Source of the DNA: Ilex aquifolium
Lineage: Eukaryota; Streptophyta; Magnoliopsida; Aquifoliales; Aquifoliaceae
Length of the DNA: 64,000 bases
Reading direction: 5' to 3'
NCBI GenBank assembly: GCA_951799425.1
Contig: OX637402.1
Span: 9,390,001 to 9,454,000, forward strand
Shown here: in pieces, positions 9,173 through 20,253 of the stretch
Layout: each line of letters begins with the position of its first letter
How positions within the stretch are numbered: position 1 is the first letter of the stretch
Notes under the pieces: generated by a model
Databases searched by the model: none
What the model saw: only the letters and a program-made list of their open reading frames with translations
What the model was told of the DNA's origin: nothing
Position numbers and translations under genes: made by a program

Positions 9173-10972
9173 AGGTAACCAATTGAATCACAACCGAGTA
9201 CTATTTTATATTTGAAAGGTAAAATTAGGCAAATGATTTTATCAATTTTATTAACACCATACATGTTATGAGAAGATCATGATGTGGGTGTTCATTTTCC
9301 TATTTTTAAATTGTCATTATATTTGAATTAGTGTCTGTAGCACATATATTGTGTACCAGAGTTACATAAATACTTAATACAAATTATGTTCTTGAAGAAC
9401 ATGAAAACAAATCTAATACCTGAAATATATAGAATTTTATTGTGTTAGAAAAGGACACAAAAATAATAGACATGAAGTTTTTAAATTATACATAAATTAT
9501 AGGGAAATTTTGTAACACCCCAAAACACACCCTGGACGGCATTACATTCTAAAACTATTGACACAATGAGAGCACTAAGATAATCCATCCATAAGAAAAT
9601 TTTTCATTCATCATCCATAGAATTTACAATATCATCCCCAAAAGAATAAGCCAAGTCATGGCCACAATATCAAAAGAATAAGCCCAACAATGGCATTTAC
9701 ATTTCCCAAAGAAAACATTGACTATTATAGCGCAGTGGAAATTACAAAAGAGATCTAGACTATACAGTATTTCAAAAGAATATTCTAGTCTAGAACAAAA
9801 GTCAAAGACATCTCTAGATGTCCCACTCGGGATACAAGTATCCCTCGAGTGAAGCCTCTCCATAGCCCGGCTCGTTAGCACTTAGCTCATCCTCTAGCAC
9901 AAACTCTGAAAAATGTTCAACTGTAGGGGGTGAGCACAAAACTCTGTAGAAAAATCCTCCCAAACTCAAACAAGGTTTAGAAAAGTATATAAAACGGTCG
10001 GTCTCATTTCACAACTAACATATATAACATTTGAGGTAAAACGAGGACATTTAAACAGATCTCAAGTTTAGATAGCAACATTAATTGAAATGGATAAATA
10101 AACACAATATACCATTGGTAATTCATTCTACCATAAACCGTTTTCAACAAGTTCTCGCGGAATCCCATACTTCCCGAAACTCTTGTCAAAACCATTTCTG
10201 GTACAATACACGAGGACCCACACTGTGTGCTCGATACAACCCACGTTACTAACCCGTGATCATTAGTGATAGGAAAAGTTTATACCCACACGGCGTACAA
10301 AGGCGTCTACCCACTCCATGTGGTAGGAAAAGTTCATACCCGCGTGGCATACAAAGACGTCTACCCACTACATGATACCCGGTCCATAGTAATCCATGTT
10401 CGTATCGTACAACCACGCAAGCGATAAAATTCTCACAAATGTCTCACATTCTAACAATACCTTAAACCCCCAAATTCTCACGCAAATGCCACAAAATCCA
10501 CAAATCCATCATGAGACAATTTCAAATAACAATGAAGAAAAATACAAGAGATCATGTACAATAGCATTTCAATACTCAACACAAAGTACTATAGTTTTCA
10601 AAACCAATTTTGAGTGAAGATAGAGAGAGAAATCCATGTTTCTCAAAAATTAAGTTTTCTTATGACTCTCCACCCATAAATTTTCTCAAAACACAATCAA
10701 GTTTACAATAATACCAAGAGACAAGGAACCCACAGCAAATAGATATGATTAGAAGTCCAAATCATACATATATAATAACCCTAGCCTCAATGTAAGTGAA
10801 TGGAAGGAAACCCCTACCTTGATGTTCTTGGAAATCTAGGGCTTGGATCTTGAATCACCCTTAAATTCCTTGTTTTTCACCTTTGATCTTGTGTTTTTCT
10901 CTTCCCCTCTTTCTCTCTAATGTTTTCTAGGGTTTTAAGGTGTGTAATGAAGGCTAAGGGGATGGCAAGAAG

Positions 10973-10980
10973 TATTTATA
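10973..10980 (-). promoter_or_regulatory. TATA box of the 1,990-bp solo LTR
   Basis: The minus strand reads tataaata in cccactataaatacttc. The nearest palindrome of the cluster lies 54 bp upstream. Confidence 0.65.
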
Positions 10981-11033
10981 GTGGGGGAAAAACCGGCTGT
11001 TCGCGAACTAAAATTGTCTGATTTTTACAGTGA

Positions 11034-11238
11034 CTACCGGTAGTTAATTTTGACTACCGGTAGCTCGGGTACATTGGCACTCGACTACCTGTTGACTACC
11101 GGTAGCTCGGGTACACTGGACACTCGACTACCTGTTGACTACCGGTAGCTCGGGCACACTGGACCATTGACTACCGGTAGTTACTACAGGTAGCTCGGGC
11201 ACACTGGACCATTGACTACCGGTAGTTACTACCGGTAG
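11034..11238. repeat. Cluster of CTACCGGTAG palindromes upstream of TATA
   Basis: Seven perfect ctaccggtag palindromes (starting at 11034, 11054, 11096, 11140, 11171, 11216 and 11229) and several one-base variants occur, some separated by repeats of agctcgggtacactggac. They occupy the U3 part of the minus-strand LTR. Confidence 0.9.
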
Positions 11239-11688
11239 TTGATCCCAGATTTGCCTACTTCCTTTATTTTTCATTTCTAATCCATTCCAATCTCTTCCAA
11301 AACCATCCCAAACCTCTCCAACATATATTTCTACCTCAAACCTATTTAGTACAAGTTCTAGGACATAAAATTTCATATTTTTACATACTAAAACTAAATT
11401 TCAAATATTATTTCCTCGAGTTATACTATATCAACATTTTTACAACTATTATTTAGTATATATCTATATACATATATAAACGAAAATGCGGGGTGTTACA
11501 AATTTGGAGGGCAGTCCCCCTATATGGACTTGTTTGGACTTAAGTCCGTCAAGGAAATTTATTTGTTATGAAGTCTGTTTTTTGTCAATTTTACCATACT
11601 ATCTCTTCCCTTTAGAAGTGAAATAAAACTAAAAATTAAAAAGTCCTAAATCTTAGGAGTTTGACTAACATTAAAATTTTCCCTTTCT

Positions 11689-11690
<2 letters not shown>

Positions 11691-11733
<43 letters not shown>
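11691..11733. repeat. (TA)n microsatellite
   Basis: About 21 TA units lie between the Mutator-like left terminal repeat and its cargo. Confidence 0.9.
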
Positions 11734-11737
<4 letters not shown>

Positions 11738-11965
11738 AAGTAGCTTACAATTCAAATCTCAAAACATAAACAAAATGACTTTTGCTTTTCGCGGTTGAGA
11801 TCACTTTAAATTTTACTTTAAAGTTAATCTAACGGCTAATATTAACACCCTAAATTTAATAGGAAAAATAGGCCACTAAGGATGTGTTGAGTTACTTTTT
11901 AAAATGACTTATAGAAATTATTTCTCATAAGTACTTTAAAAAAAAAATAATGTTTGAAATCGCTC

Positions 11966-12240
11966 CACCACTACCTCTACCACCGCCACCCCCACCACCA
12001 CTACCACCACCACCACCGCCGCCACCACCACCACTATCGCCACCGCTATCGTCATCGCCGCCGCCGCCGCCACCACCACTGCCACCGCCGCCATCGTCGT
12101 CGCCACCACCACCACCACCGTCGCCACCATCACCGCCGCCATCGCCACCACCACCGCCGCTGCCATCACGGTAATTGCCACCCACCACAACCATCATATT
12201 CTCCTACCACCACCACCTGTCACCTCCACTACAACCGATG
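11966..12240. repeat. Imperfect (CCN)n tract
   Basis: A long imperfect tract of cca, ccg and tcg triplets. Read as protein it gives only proline, histidine or glycine runs in different frames and strands, so it is a simple repeat and not a gene. A shorter tract of the same kind lies at 17663-17845. Confidence 0.85.
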
Positions 12241-12327
12241 ATTAATTCATTTATCTCTCCTTTATGTTTGTGATTTGATTTTGGATATGAATACAAATAT
12301 GTTTATTGTTTACCATTTTTTATTACT

Positions 12328-12356
12328 CTGTGCCTTCAGGCACAGGCAATAACTAG
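12328..12356 (+). mobile_element. Helitron-like 3' terminus
   Basis: A perfect 7-bp stem (ctgtgcc / ggcacag) with loop ttca is followed 7 bp later by CTAG and then T, the plant Helitron 3' signature. The loop and the spacer resemble the end at 8776-8803. The matching 5' end could not be placed; the (TA)n region near 11690 is a possible start. Confidence 0.45.
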
Positions 12357-12365
12357 TATATATAT

Positions 12366-12811
12366 ATATAGTAACATTAAAAATAAAAAATAGTAGCATT
12401 CAAATACAAAAAAAAAGTTATCATTTAAACACAAAAAAATAGTAACATTTAAATACAAAAAAATAGTAACATTTAAACATAAAAAAAAATTGAAACATTC
12501 AATATTAATATTTTTAAAAAATAACAACAGTAAATGTTCAACAAAAATATTAACATGTTCAACAAAAATAGTAACATGCTTAAGAAAAACTGTAACATAC
12601 TTAACAATAATTATTTCTCTCAAATTCAAACGCAAAAAATAGTACCATTCAAATACAAAAAATAGTAATATTCAAAAACAAAATAAATAGTAACATTGAA
12701 TATTAATATTTAGTAAAATAATAGTAGTAACATGTTCAAAAAAAACAGTAACATGCTCAAAATAATAGTAACATGAACAGTAACATACTCAACAAAAACA
12801 GTAACATGAAT

Positions 12812-12815
<4 letters not shown>
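12366..12815. repeat. Degenerate ~20-bp repeats with agtaacat core
   Basis: About twenty diverged copies of a unit like agtaacatttaaacacaaaa or agtaacatgttcaacaaaaa fill this AT-rich stretch. The open frames on either strand are translations of the repeat. Confidence 0.75.

Positions 12816-12894
<79 letters not shown>
12816..12894. repeat. (TA)n microsatellite
   Basis: About 39 uninterrupted TA units lie just left of the LTR at 12920. Confidence 0.95.
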
Positions 12895-12895
<1 letters not shown>

Positions 12896-13235
12896 TCGGC
12901 TACCACTTTCCTCACCATATGTAACACCCTGCATTTTCTTTTATATATGCATATAGATATATAGATATAGCAAATAATGGTTGTAAAGATGTGGATAGGG
13001 GAATTGAAGTGGGTTTGAACTTTGAAAAATTGAAAAGTAAAGATTTAAAATGTTAATGAAAATCATAGTTGAAATTTAGTTTTAGTGAGTGAAAATATAA
13101 AATGTTAGGTCCTATAACTTGTATTAGATAGGTTTGGTGTATAAATATGTGTTGGAGAGGTTTGTGATGGATTTGGTTAGTTTTGGAATGGATTGGAAAT
13201 GGAAAACAAAAGAAATAGGCAAAACTGGGTAATTG

Positions 13236-13347
13236 GTACCGGTACTGGGTACCGGTACTGAATGGTACCGGTACTGAGTACCGGTACCCCGATTCCAGAA
13301 GGTTTCTTGTACCGGTACTGGGTACTGGTACTGAATGGTACCGGTAC
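13236..13347. repeat. Cluster of GTACCGGTAC palindromes upstream of TATA
   Basis: Six perfect gtaccggtac palindromes (13236, 13249, 13265, 13278, 13309 and 13338) plus gtactggtac at 13322. The last ends 48 bp before the TATA box. Confidence 0.9.
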
Positions 13348-13395
13348 CATCTGTCTGACGCCCGCTAAACAGTTAAAAAGTCGGGATTTTTGTGT

Positions 13396-13402
13396 TATAA
13401 AA
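13396..13402 (+). promoter_or_regulatory. TATA box of the LTR at 12920
   Basis: Tataaaa in tgtgttataaaacccatcc. In the related LTR at 14419 the equivalent site has decayed to tttcaaaac. Confidence 0.6.
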
Positions 13403-15640
13403 CCCATCCCACATCCCATTTGCCCCATTTCTTCATCTCCCTCTTACCCTAACCCTCCTAGAAACCCTTAGAGAGGAAGAGAGAAAGATAAAACTCAAGA
13501 TCAAAAGGAAAGACAAAGGGTTCACAAGTGATCCAAGACTCAAACCCTAGGTTTCTTCAAGAGTATAAGGTAGGGGATTTCTTCTCTTTCTCTTACATTG
13601 ATGTTAGGGTTAATAATTATGTATGTTTTGATTCTTAATGATATGTATTTGCTATGACTCCATTGTTTCTTGGTTCTTGTTCAATTGTTAACATGTTTTA
13701 CACAAATCCCTCTTTTGTTTGAAAAACCCTAGTTTTCAAGAGTGATGGGTTTTCCTCTTGAACTCTTCCTTTATTCTTGATTTCAAAATCATAGTGTTTT
13801 GTGTTGAGTAATAAAATGATATTGTTGTGATCTCTTGCATTTTCTTGGTTGGTTATTGAAAATGTCAAATGCTCAATTTGGGGATTTTTAAGATATACTT
13901 GTAAATTGTGGAATTGGATTTGGTATTGTATCTCTTATGAGTGTGGGATGACCATGGGTGGCCTTTGACGAGATATCGTAGAGTGGGTAGACGTGTTGCT
14001 TGTTCCGTGTGGGTTGGCATTTCTCCTACCACTCGTAGTGGGGTTAGTGCTTTGGTAAGACTAAACCGCTATTGCTCACGGGTGCCGTGTAAGAGGGTTA
14101 GTATACTAATACCTGGGTTGGATACGTCACTGCCATTGGTGTGGCATACGCCCTTCCTAAAGGATGGATATCTTTGATAAGATTTGTGTGGGTGTGTGTG
14201 AGTTAGATATTACTCAATGTGTCGATTCATGGGGTTTGCCTTACATCATGTTTGAGATACATATACATATTGATGGATTGTTGTATTATTGTGGAAAATG
14301 GTTTCCTACAAGGACTTGTGGGAGTATGGGATTCCACAAGGTCTTGTGGGAAACTGGTTTATATTTTGGAAAATGGATATGTATTGGATCTTGGTTTCTT
14401 TTACTGTTTATGTAAATTTGTAACGTCCCAAATACCACCCTGGACGGCATTACATTCTACAACCATTCATATCATGAGAGCACTAATATAATTCATTCAT
14501 AAATAAAAGTTCATTCACCATATCTAATGATTACAACATTATCCCAAAAGATCAAGCCAAAATGTGGCGATTTCATCCCAAAAGATTCAAAGTTAATCTA
14601 GCAGCGGACTAACAAAAGATTATATTTTTTTTTTACATGATCTCAAAATAACTCTTCCATCTAATACAAAGATGGACAGTCTAAATATCCCCATCTGGAT
14701 CCACATGCCCGTCACCTATACGATCTCCTTCTGAAGCATCACCTGAAAAATGGATTGTTTGTAGGGGGTGAGCACTAAGCTCTGTAGGAAAATCCTCCCA
14801 AACCCGAACAAGGTTTAGAAAACATAGAAAACGGTCGGTCTCTTTTCACAAATAACATATATAGATTTTGAGATAACACCGGGACATTTAACGGATCTCA
14901 AGTTTAAGTAAAAACAGTAATTGAATGAATAAATGCACACAATATACAATTAATACACCATTCCACCATTCACCGTTTCCACAATAACCCATATATAATT
15001 TATAATCCATTTCCACCATACACCGCTTCCACAAGTTCTCGTGGCATCCCATACTACCCCAGGACTCTTGTAGAAACTGTCTATGGTAGAATGAACAATA
15101 TACTACTGTACTCGTATCTCAGGTATGAAGCACGACTCCGCATGGTCACCATCGAGAATATCATGTCCCACGCAAGTACATACCAATGCTACCCCGTGAG
15201 CAATAGTGGTTTAGTCTTACCAAAGCACTAACCCCACTATGAGTGGTAGGAAAAGTTCTTACCAAAGAAGACGTCTACCCACTCCATGATACCTAGTCAA
15301 TAGTAACCCATGTTCATATCGAGCAACCATACAAGAGATACGATACCAACTACTTTCTCAATTAACAAGCAAGTTCCACAATTTAGTTTTCTGTGGTATG
15401 AGCATCCTTTCAAGGAACTTCTCACCCATGTTCATCCAAACAACATTCCATAATTTCAATACCAACACGTATTACACATATCCAACAATTCCCCCAAATC
15501 CACAACTTTCGCAAGTGATATTTCCCATAAAACATATTTAAGAAAAAGTACATGAGATCATCAAAAGTATCATTTTATTGTTCAATACAAATCGCTAGAG
15601 TTTTGAAATCAAGAACAAATGAAAGATCAAGCTTTGGAAC

Positions 15641-15874
15641 TCAAGAACAAAGGACAAATCAATTCTTGAATCCCTAACAACAAATATCAAGCTTGAAATC
15701 AAGAATAAAGGGTAAATCAAGTCTTGAATCCATAACAACAAATATCAAGCTTGGAATCAAGAATAAAGGAACAATTAAGTATTGAAATCGACAACAACGA
15801 ATATCAAGATTGAAATCAATAACCAAGGATAAATCAAGAGAAAACCCACTTCCCTTGAAGAACTAGGGCATACA
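15641..15874. repeat. 58-bp tandem repeat, four copies
   Basis: Units start at 15641, 15699, 15757 and 15816 with tcaagaataaagg-like sequence and share aacaacaaatatcaagcttg. Copies diverge by a few bases each. A partial unit precedes the first. Confidence 0.8.
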
Positions 15875-16390
15875 AGAGGTTTAGTGATTACCCAACCATC
15901 ACATAGTTTAATACAAGGTAATAATTGCAAGAATAACAAGAAATGATGAATTCATAGCAAGTATATATGATTGAGAGTCAAGAGAATGCATATATATAGT
16001 AGCCCTAACCTCAATGTAAGAGAATGGAAGAAAACCCCTACCTTGAATCCAAGAGTTGTAAGCTAACCCAAGCTCCAAATATCTCTTTCCTCCCTTCTCC
16101 TTCTCCTTCTTGTCTTCTCTTAGGGTTCTAAGAGATGTGGGTAAGGGTGTAGTGAAAGTGTATAGGAAGAGAGGAGAAGAATGGTGTTCTTGAGGAATTT
16201 CGGTTTTGATTTCTATGAGGTGTGAATCTATCTTGATCTTGGTGTTTCTTCCCTTTCTTTATCTCCTCCTAGGGCTCTAAGATGTTTGTGGTGAGGATGA
16301 GATGAAGAATGGGGCAAATAGGGCTTGGAATGGGTGTTTTGAAACCCAAAATCCCGACTTTTTACTGTTCGGGAAGGCTCCAGTCAAAGG

Positions 16391-16486
16391 GTACCGGTAC
16401 CGGGTACCGGTACCAATTAGCTACTGGTTCCGGGGTACCGGTACTGGGTACCGGTACTGTTCGGTACCGGTACTGGGTACCGGTAC
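16391..16486. repeat. Cluster of GTACCGGTAC palindromes (minus-strand LTR)
   Basis: Six perfect gtaccggtac palindromes start at 16391, 16404, 16435, 16448, 16464 and 16477. The nearest is about 46 bp upstream of the decayed TATA position (16336-16345, minus strand). Confidence 0.9.
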
Positions 16487-17662
16487 TGTTTGGCTGCTTC
16501 GACTTCCAGGGCAGTTTTGACCCCTTTAGAGGTCGAATTGGAAAACTTCCAAGAGATACACTTTTGTAGCCCTAGATGTCTACTATCTACTGTAAAAATT
16601 TCAGATCAATTGGATGTAAGGATAAAAAGTTATGGCTAAAATACTAGAAGGTGTCCAAGATACTTTTTACCCAATTTCACTCTAAAGTGGGTTTTAACTC
16701 CAAAATACTTCCTAGCTTCCAATACACCTCATATTACCTCTCCCAAGGTTGTTCGACCTTCCGGATTCAATGGAAGCATTATTTTGACCTAAAAACCTTT
16801 AGAAAATTGTCTAATCACCCTTTCCAAGTTTAAACATCTTCGACACGTAGCTTCCCAATCAAATTGTCTCCATAGCATTTATTCCTACGGTTTATTCTTA
16901 TGTCACTACATATATCTACAGTTTTAAAACAATTATCTACTATATATCTATATACATATATAAAAGAAAAATGCGGGGTGTTACAAAATTACTGTTGCTA
17001 CTTAAACTTGAGATCCATTTTAAAATGTCCTGCTTTTCCTTCAAAATGTTATATATGCTATTTGTGAAAATGAGACCAACCGTTTTATATGCTTTCATAA
17101 ACCTTGTTTGAGTTTGGGAAGATTTTGCTACAGAGCTTCGTGCTCATCCCCTATAATTAACATTTTTCAGATTATGCTATAGAGGAGGAGCTTGGCGCTA
17201 ATGAGTCGGGCCTTGGGGAAGCCTCTTTAGAGGGGTACCTGGATCCCGAGTGGGACATTTAGAGATGCCCCTTTTATTTTTGTACTAGACTAGGAACCAA
17301 TATGTACAAACATTGTAAAGTCTAGTTTCTTTTGAAATTCCGCTGCAATATATTCACGTAATTCTTTTGGGTTGTAATGGCCTTAGTTTGGCTTATTCTT
17401 TTGGGAGGATTGTTGTGGATAGTATATATGGTGAATGAAATATTTTGGATTTGATGGTTAGATAGACCCGGTGTGGTCATTGTATTATAAATGTACAGGT
17501 TGTGAGTTTTGGGAGAGCTTCCTGTACAAAGGAGACTCTGCCCAAATTTTGTTAAAAATTAAGAATGTTTCTTATTTGATGGATATATATTTAGTGCTCT
17601 CATGATGTGAATGTTTTAGAATGTAATGCCGTCCAGGGTGGTATTTGGGGCGTTACACCATA

Positions 17663-17850
17663 GCACTGCCACCATCGCACCATCGTCACCTCCCGAGCAA
17701 CGCCAACCATCGCATTGTCATCACCTCCACAACAACGCTCACCACCATCACCACCACACAAAAGCCCATTCAAGTTCCACTTCGATAGCTCATTTTTACT
17801 CCACACCACCGTCACCACTATACTTGCATCATCTCCATAACAACTAGTGT

Positions 17851-17891
<41 letters not shown>

Positions 17892-18045
17892 GAGAGAGAG
17901 AGAAAGAGAGAGAGCTTTGAATTTTAAATTTATGATGGAGATTTTATATATATATACAGAGAGAGAGAACTTTGAATTTGATATATATATAGATAAAGAG
18001 AGAGAGAGTTTTGAATTTGAATTTTAAATTTATGATGGAGATTTT
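17663..18045. repeat. CAC-rich tract, compound microsatellite and AG-rich repeats
   Basis: A cac/tcg-rich tract (to about 17845) is followed by (AC)12 at 17851-17874, (AT)8 at 17875-17890 and (AG)n to about 17914. After that come three diverged copies of an agagagag...ctttgaatttg block with intervening atatatat. All of this is cargo of the Mutator-like element; no gene is seen. Confidence 0.8.
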
Positions 18046-18273
18046 ATTGGCATATTTTAATTGACCTTGAATTAAAGGATAACAATTTCCAAAATAGGAA
18101 ATTAATTTAACTTCCTTTCAAGGAAGGGTATTTTTGAGATTAAAAAAAAAAGTGGACTTAAGTCATTACATATAATTTTAAACATGTACTTAGCCTCTTA
18201 TAAGTTTCCTTGCAGGACTTATCTCCAAACAAGTACATCTAGGGGACTCACTTCCAATTTTCACTAAATTATA

Positions 18274-19234
18274 TACCTGAAGTTTGTAAATTATTCTGAT
18301 ACCAAAAGATTACGATTTAATTTGTAGAGCTTGCAGCTCATGCATAAAATCGTGTCAGCAGCACTTGACATATTAATTGATGCCTGCACTATTTGTCTAT
18401 ATATAAATATATATATATATATATTCAAAACTTCAGGTCTATCTAAGATGGTTAACCCCACTTTGAGGGAGTTGAGGTTACCTTTCAAATATGATATCTA
18501 TCAGTTATTATTTAGTTAACCTGTATGAAAAATAATTATTTTCAAGCTCAAAAATATTGAAGGAATCAATCCCATGGATTTAGAGATTAATCCCAGACTT
18601 GCATAGAACTAAAAGACTACAGTGGGCTTAATATAACTATTTTTATACTTTAACCCCCTTATCTTATAATGAACACTAGTTAGGTTTCTTAACTTTTAAA
18701 ATTTCTACTTTTAACTCATAATTTTTATGACAGATTTATAAATATATTCCTTTGATGGCAAAGCAAATAAATAGATAAGATCTTTTTATTAATGATACAA
18801 GTTTACAAGAAGTATTAATAACTTGCCAGAAACACATAAAACTAAACTACAAATGCCTCTTCGATAAGATTACATCAAATAAATTTGTAAAAATTATGAC
18901 TATAGTGATACATGATTTGAAAAATAAAATTATCATTACACAGAGAATTAGAAAACAAAAGAGATAACAAAGAAAAGCCTATAAGAAATTTTTTTTTGAA
19001 GCCATAGAAGAAAAATTTACTTTCTATGGTTTGTATTCTACAACATATGTATATCACATACACAATTGAAGAGACAAATATTTTTATGTAATCTTAAAAT
19101 TCACACTCAAAATTAAATAAAGATATTAAAATATTTGGTGTACGCGTGATCAGCCGCTACTAATGACAACAATTTTCCTAGCGTATTTTATTTTTATCTA
19201 ATTTGATTATTTTATTTTATATAGTTTTGAGAAA
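18274..19234 (+). other. Copia leader region, no gene seen
   Basis: AT-rich sequence lies between the Mutator-like element's right target duplication and the copia gag start. It carries a short (AT)n at about 18406-18422. I found no additional element ends and no supported coding frame. Together with 9173-9501 it gives a leader of about 1.3 kb, long for copia, so an unrecognised insertion may remain. Confidence 0.5.
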
Positions 19235-20253
19235 ATGGCCAACATTACCAAATTGAAATTTTCGGCTCTAGACATCTCAGGTCACAACTACATGTCATGT
19301 ACTCTAGATGTTGACCTTTTACTAGATTCAAAAAGTATTGGTGACACCGTAAAGGATAAAAACAAGGCAACTCTTAAGGATGGCACAAAGTCATTGGTTT
19401 TTCTATTCATCACATTAACGAAGGATAAAAAAATGAGTACCTCATTGTCAAAGATACTTTAGACTTGTGACAAAATTTAAAGGCTGGTTTTAATCACCAA
19501 AAAACCACCATCCTTTCGAAGGCTAGACATAAATGGTTTAGCCTTCAATTCCATGATTTTAAGATCGTACGCAAATACAATTTAGTAGTACAAAGCGTCA
19601 TTGCTAAACTGGAATTATGTGGTCAGTCTATACCAGATTTAGAAATATTAGAGAAGGCATATTCCACACGTCAGACATTTTATTACAACAACAATATAGG
19701 CAACATGGGTTCAAGACATATGATGAACTCATAGTATGTCTTTTACTTGCCGAGGAGAATAATGAAGTAGTAATGATGAATCATGATCTCATTTAATTGG
19801 CCTTCAATTCTTTCTAGAAGTAAATGTCACATCTTTTCATGGTCAAGAAAGAGGGTGTGGTCATGGCAATGGTAAAAATAAAAATAAATATTTTCGCAAG
19901 GGTTACCGTGGAGGTCCGAAGGCTTTCATACTAAGTCATAAATGGAGCAATGTTGCACACCACAAGAAGTGAAACAATAGTAAACATCACCAGAAGTGGA
20001 ACATCCATAGAAAAGAATAGAAAGAGAAGAGTTTGTCAAAATAAACTCTCAAAAAAATTGAAGATAGTTGTTATATATATGGAATGAAAGGACACTAGTC
20101 ATGTACCTATCGTATGCCGAACATCTCGCAGATCTCTATCAAAAAATCCATCAATGAAAAAAAGAGTTAATAGAGATGAATTTTGGTGAGGGGACATCAA
20201 TCATAGCCCTCATCGATTATCCATAAGATATTATCAATCTGGATGTTTATAAC
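19235..20253 (+). pseudogene. gag: Copia gag, degenerate, cut by the tandem LTR array
   Basis: The start MANITKLKFSALDISGHNY is the characteristic N-terminus of a plant Ty1/copia gag that would form the particle shell. The first frame stops at 19460-19462. Weaker gag similarity continues in shifted frames (HKWFSLQFHDFK near 19530, AKLELCGQSIPDLEILEKAY near 19610). A zinc-knuckle remnant near 20070 (CYIYGMKGH) has lost its second Cys to Tyr and has a stop inside. At 20249-20253 the sequence meets the target duplication ataac, and the same reading frame resumes beyond the array at 59998. This is an old, non-functional copy. Confidence 0.85.

Larger units (their letters stand above)
9511..11500 (-). 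mobile_element. Solo LTR, 1,990 bp, target duplication aattt
   Basis: The perfect inverted ends TGTAACACCCC and GGGGTGTTACA are flanked by aattt (9506-9510 and 11501-11505). The minus-strand orientation follows from the TATA box (10973-10980) and from similarity to the LTRs at 12920 and 14419, which share the block ccctggacggcattacattct (first 20 bases). It landed 9 bp inside the Mutator-like terminal repeat. A roughly 52-bp direct repeat with taggaaaagtt and gtctacccact lies at about 10270-10375. No coding region is visible. Confidence 0.9.
14419..16985 (-). mobile_element. Solo LTR, 2,567 bp, target duplication aaatt
   Basis: The minus-strand LTR begins TGTAACACCCCGCATTTT at 16985 and ends GGGACGTTACA at 14419. 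It is flanked by aaatt (14414-14418 and 16986-16990). It lies inside a same-family LTR in the opposite orientation, and the host LTR resumes exactly after the duplication. It contains six GTACCGGTAC palindromes and a 58-bp tandem repeat that explains part of its greater length. Confidence 0.9.
12920..17657 (+). mobile_element. Solo LTR (about 2,166 bp net), target duplication ccata, split by a second LTR
   Basis: The ends are TGTAACACCCTG and GGGGCGTTACA, flanked by ccata (12915-12919 and 17658-17662). The LTR at 14419-16985 splits it into 12920-14418 and 16991-17657. Plus-strand order is palindrome cluster (13236-13347), TATA (13396-13402) and the C-rich transcript start. It is the same family as the LTRs at 9511 and 14419, and its ends resemble chromovirus LTRs, although no coding region remains to prove the family. 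Confidence 0.88.
9502..18264. mobile_element. Mutator-like element (non-autonomous), 9-bp target duplication
   Basis: The 9-bp repeat taaattata flanks it at 9493-9501 and 18265-18273. The ends are inverted repeats. The left end begins gggaaattt (9502-9510) and continues at 11506 (ggagggcagtcccc, then acttgtttgg). The right end, read in reverse from 18264, begins gtgaaaattggaagtgagtcc and also carries acttgtttgg; similarity lasts roughly 80 bp. A 9-bp duplication with long inverted ends is the mark of Mutator-like elements. Removing the nested LTRs leaves about 2.0 kb with no transposase. The cargo is CCN-repeat tracts, AT-rich repeats and microsatellites. Confidence 0.75.

Noticed and set aside
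11925-12241. Proline-, histidine- and glycine-rich open frames
   Set aside because: They are translations of one imperfect CCN repeat in different frames and strands; no other protein signal surrounds them.
12710-12964. YIYIYI-type peptides
   Set aside because: Pure translation of TA microsatellites; the same applies to the TA tracts in the array LTRs.
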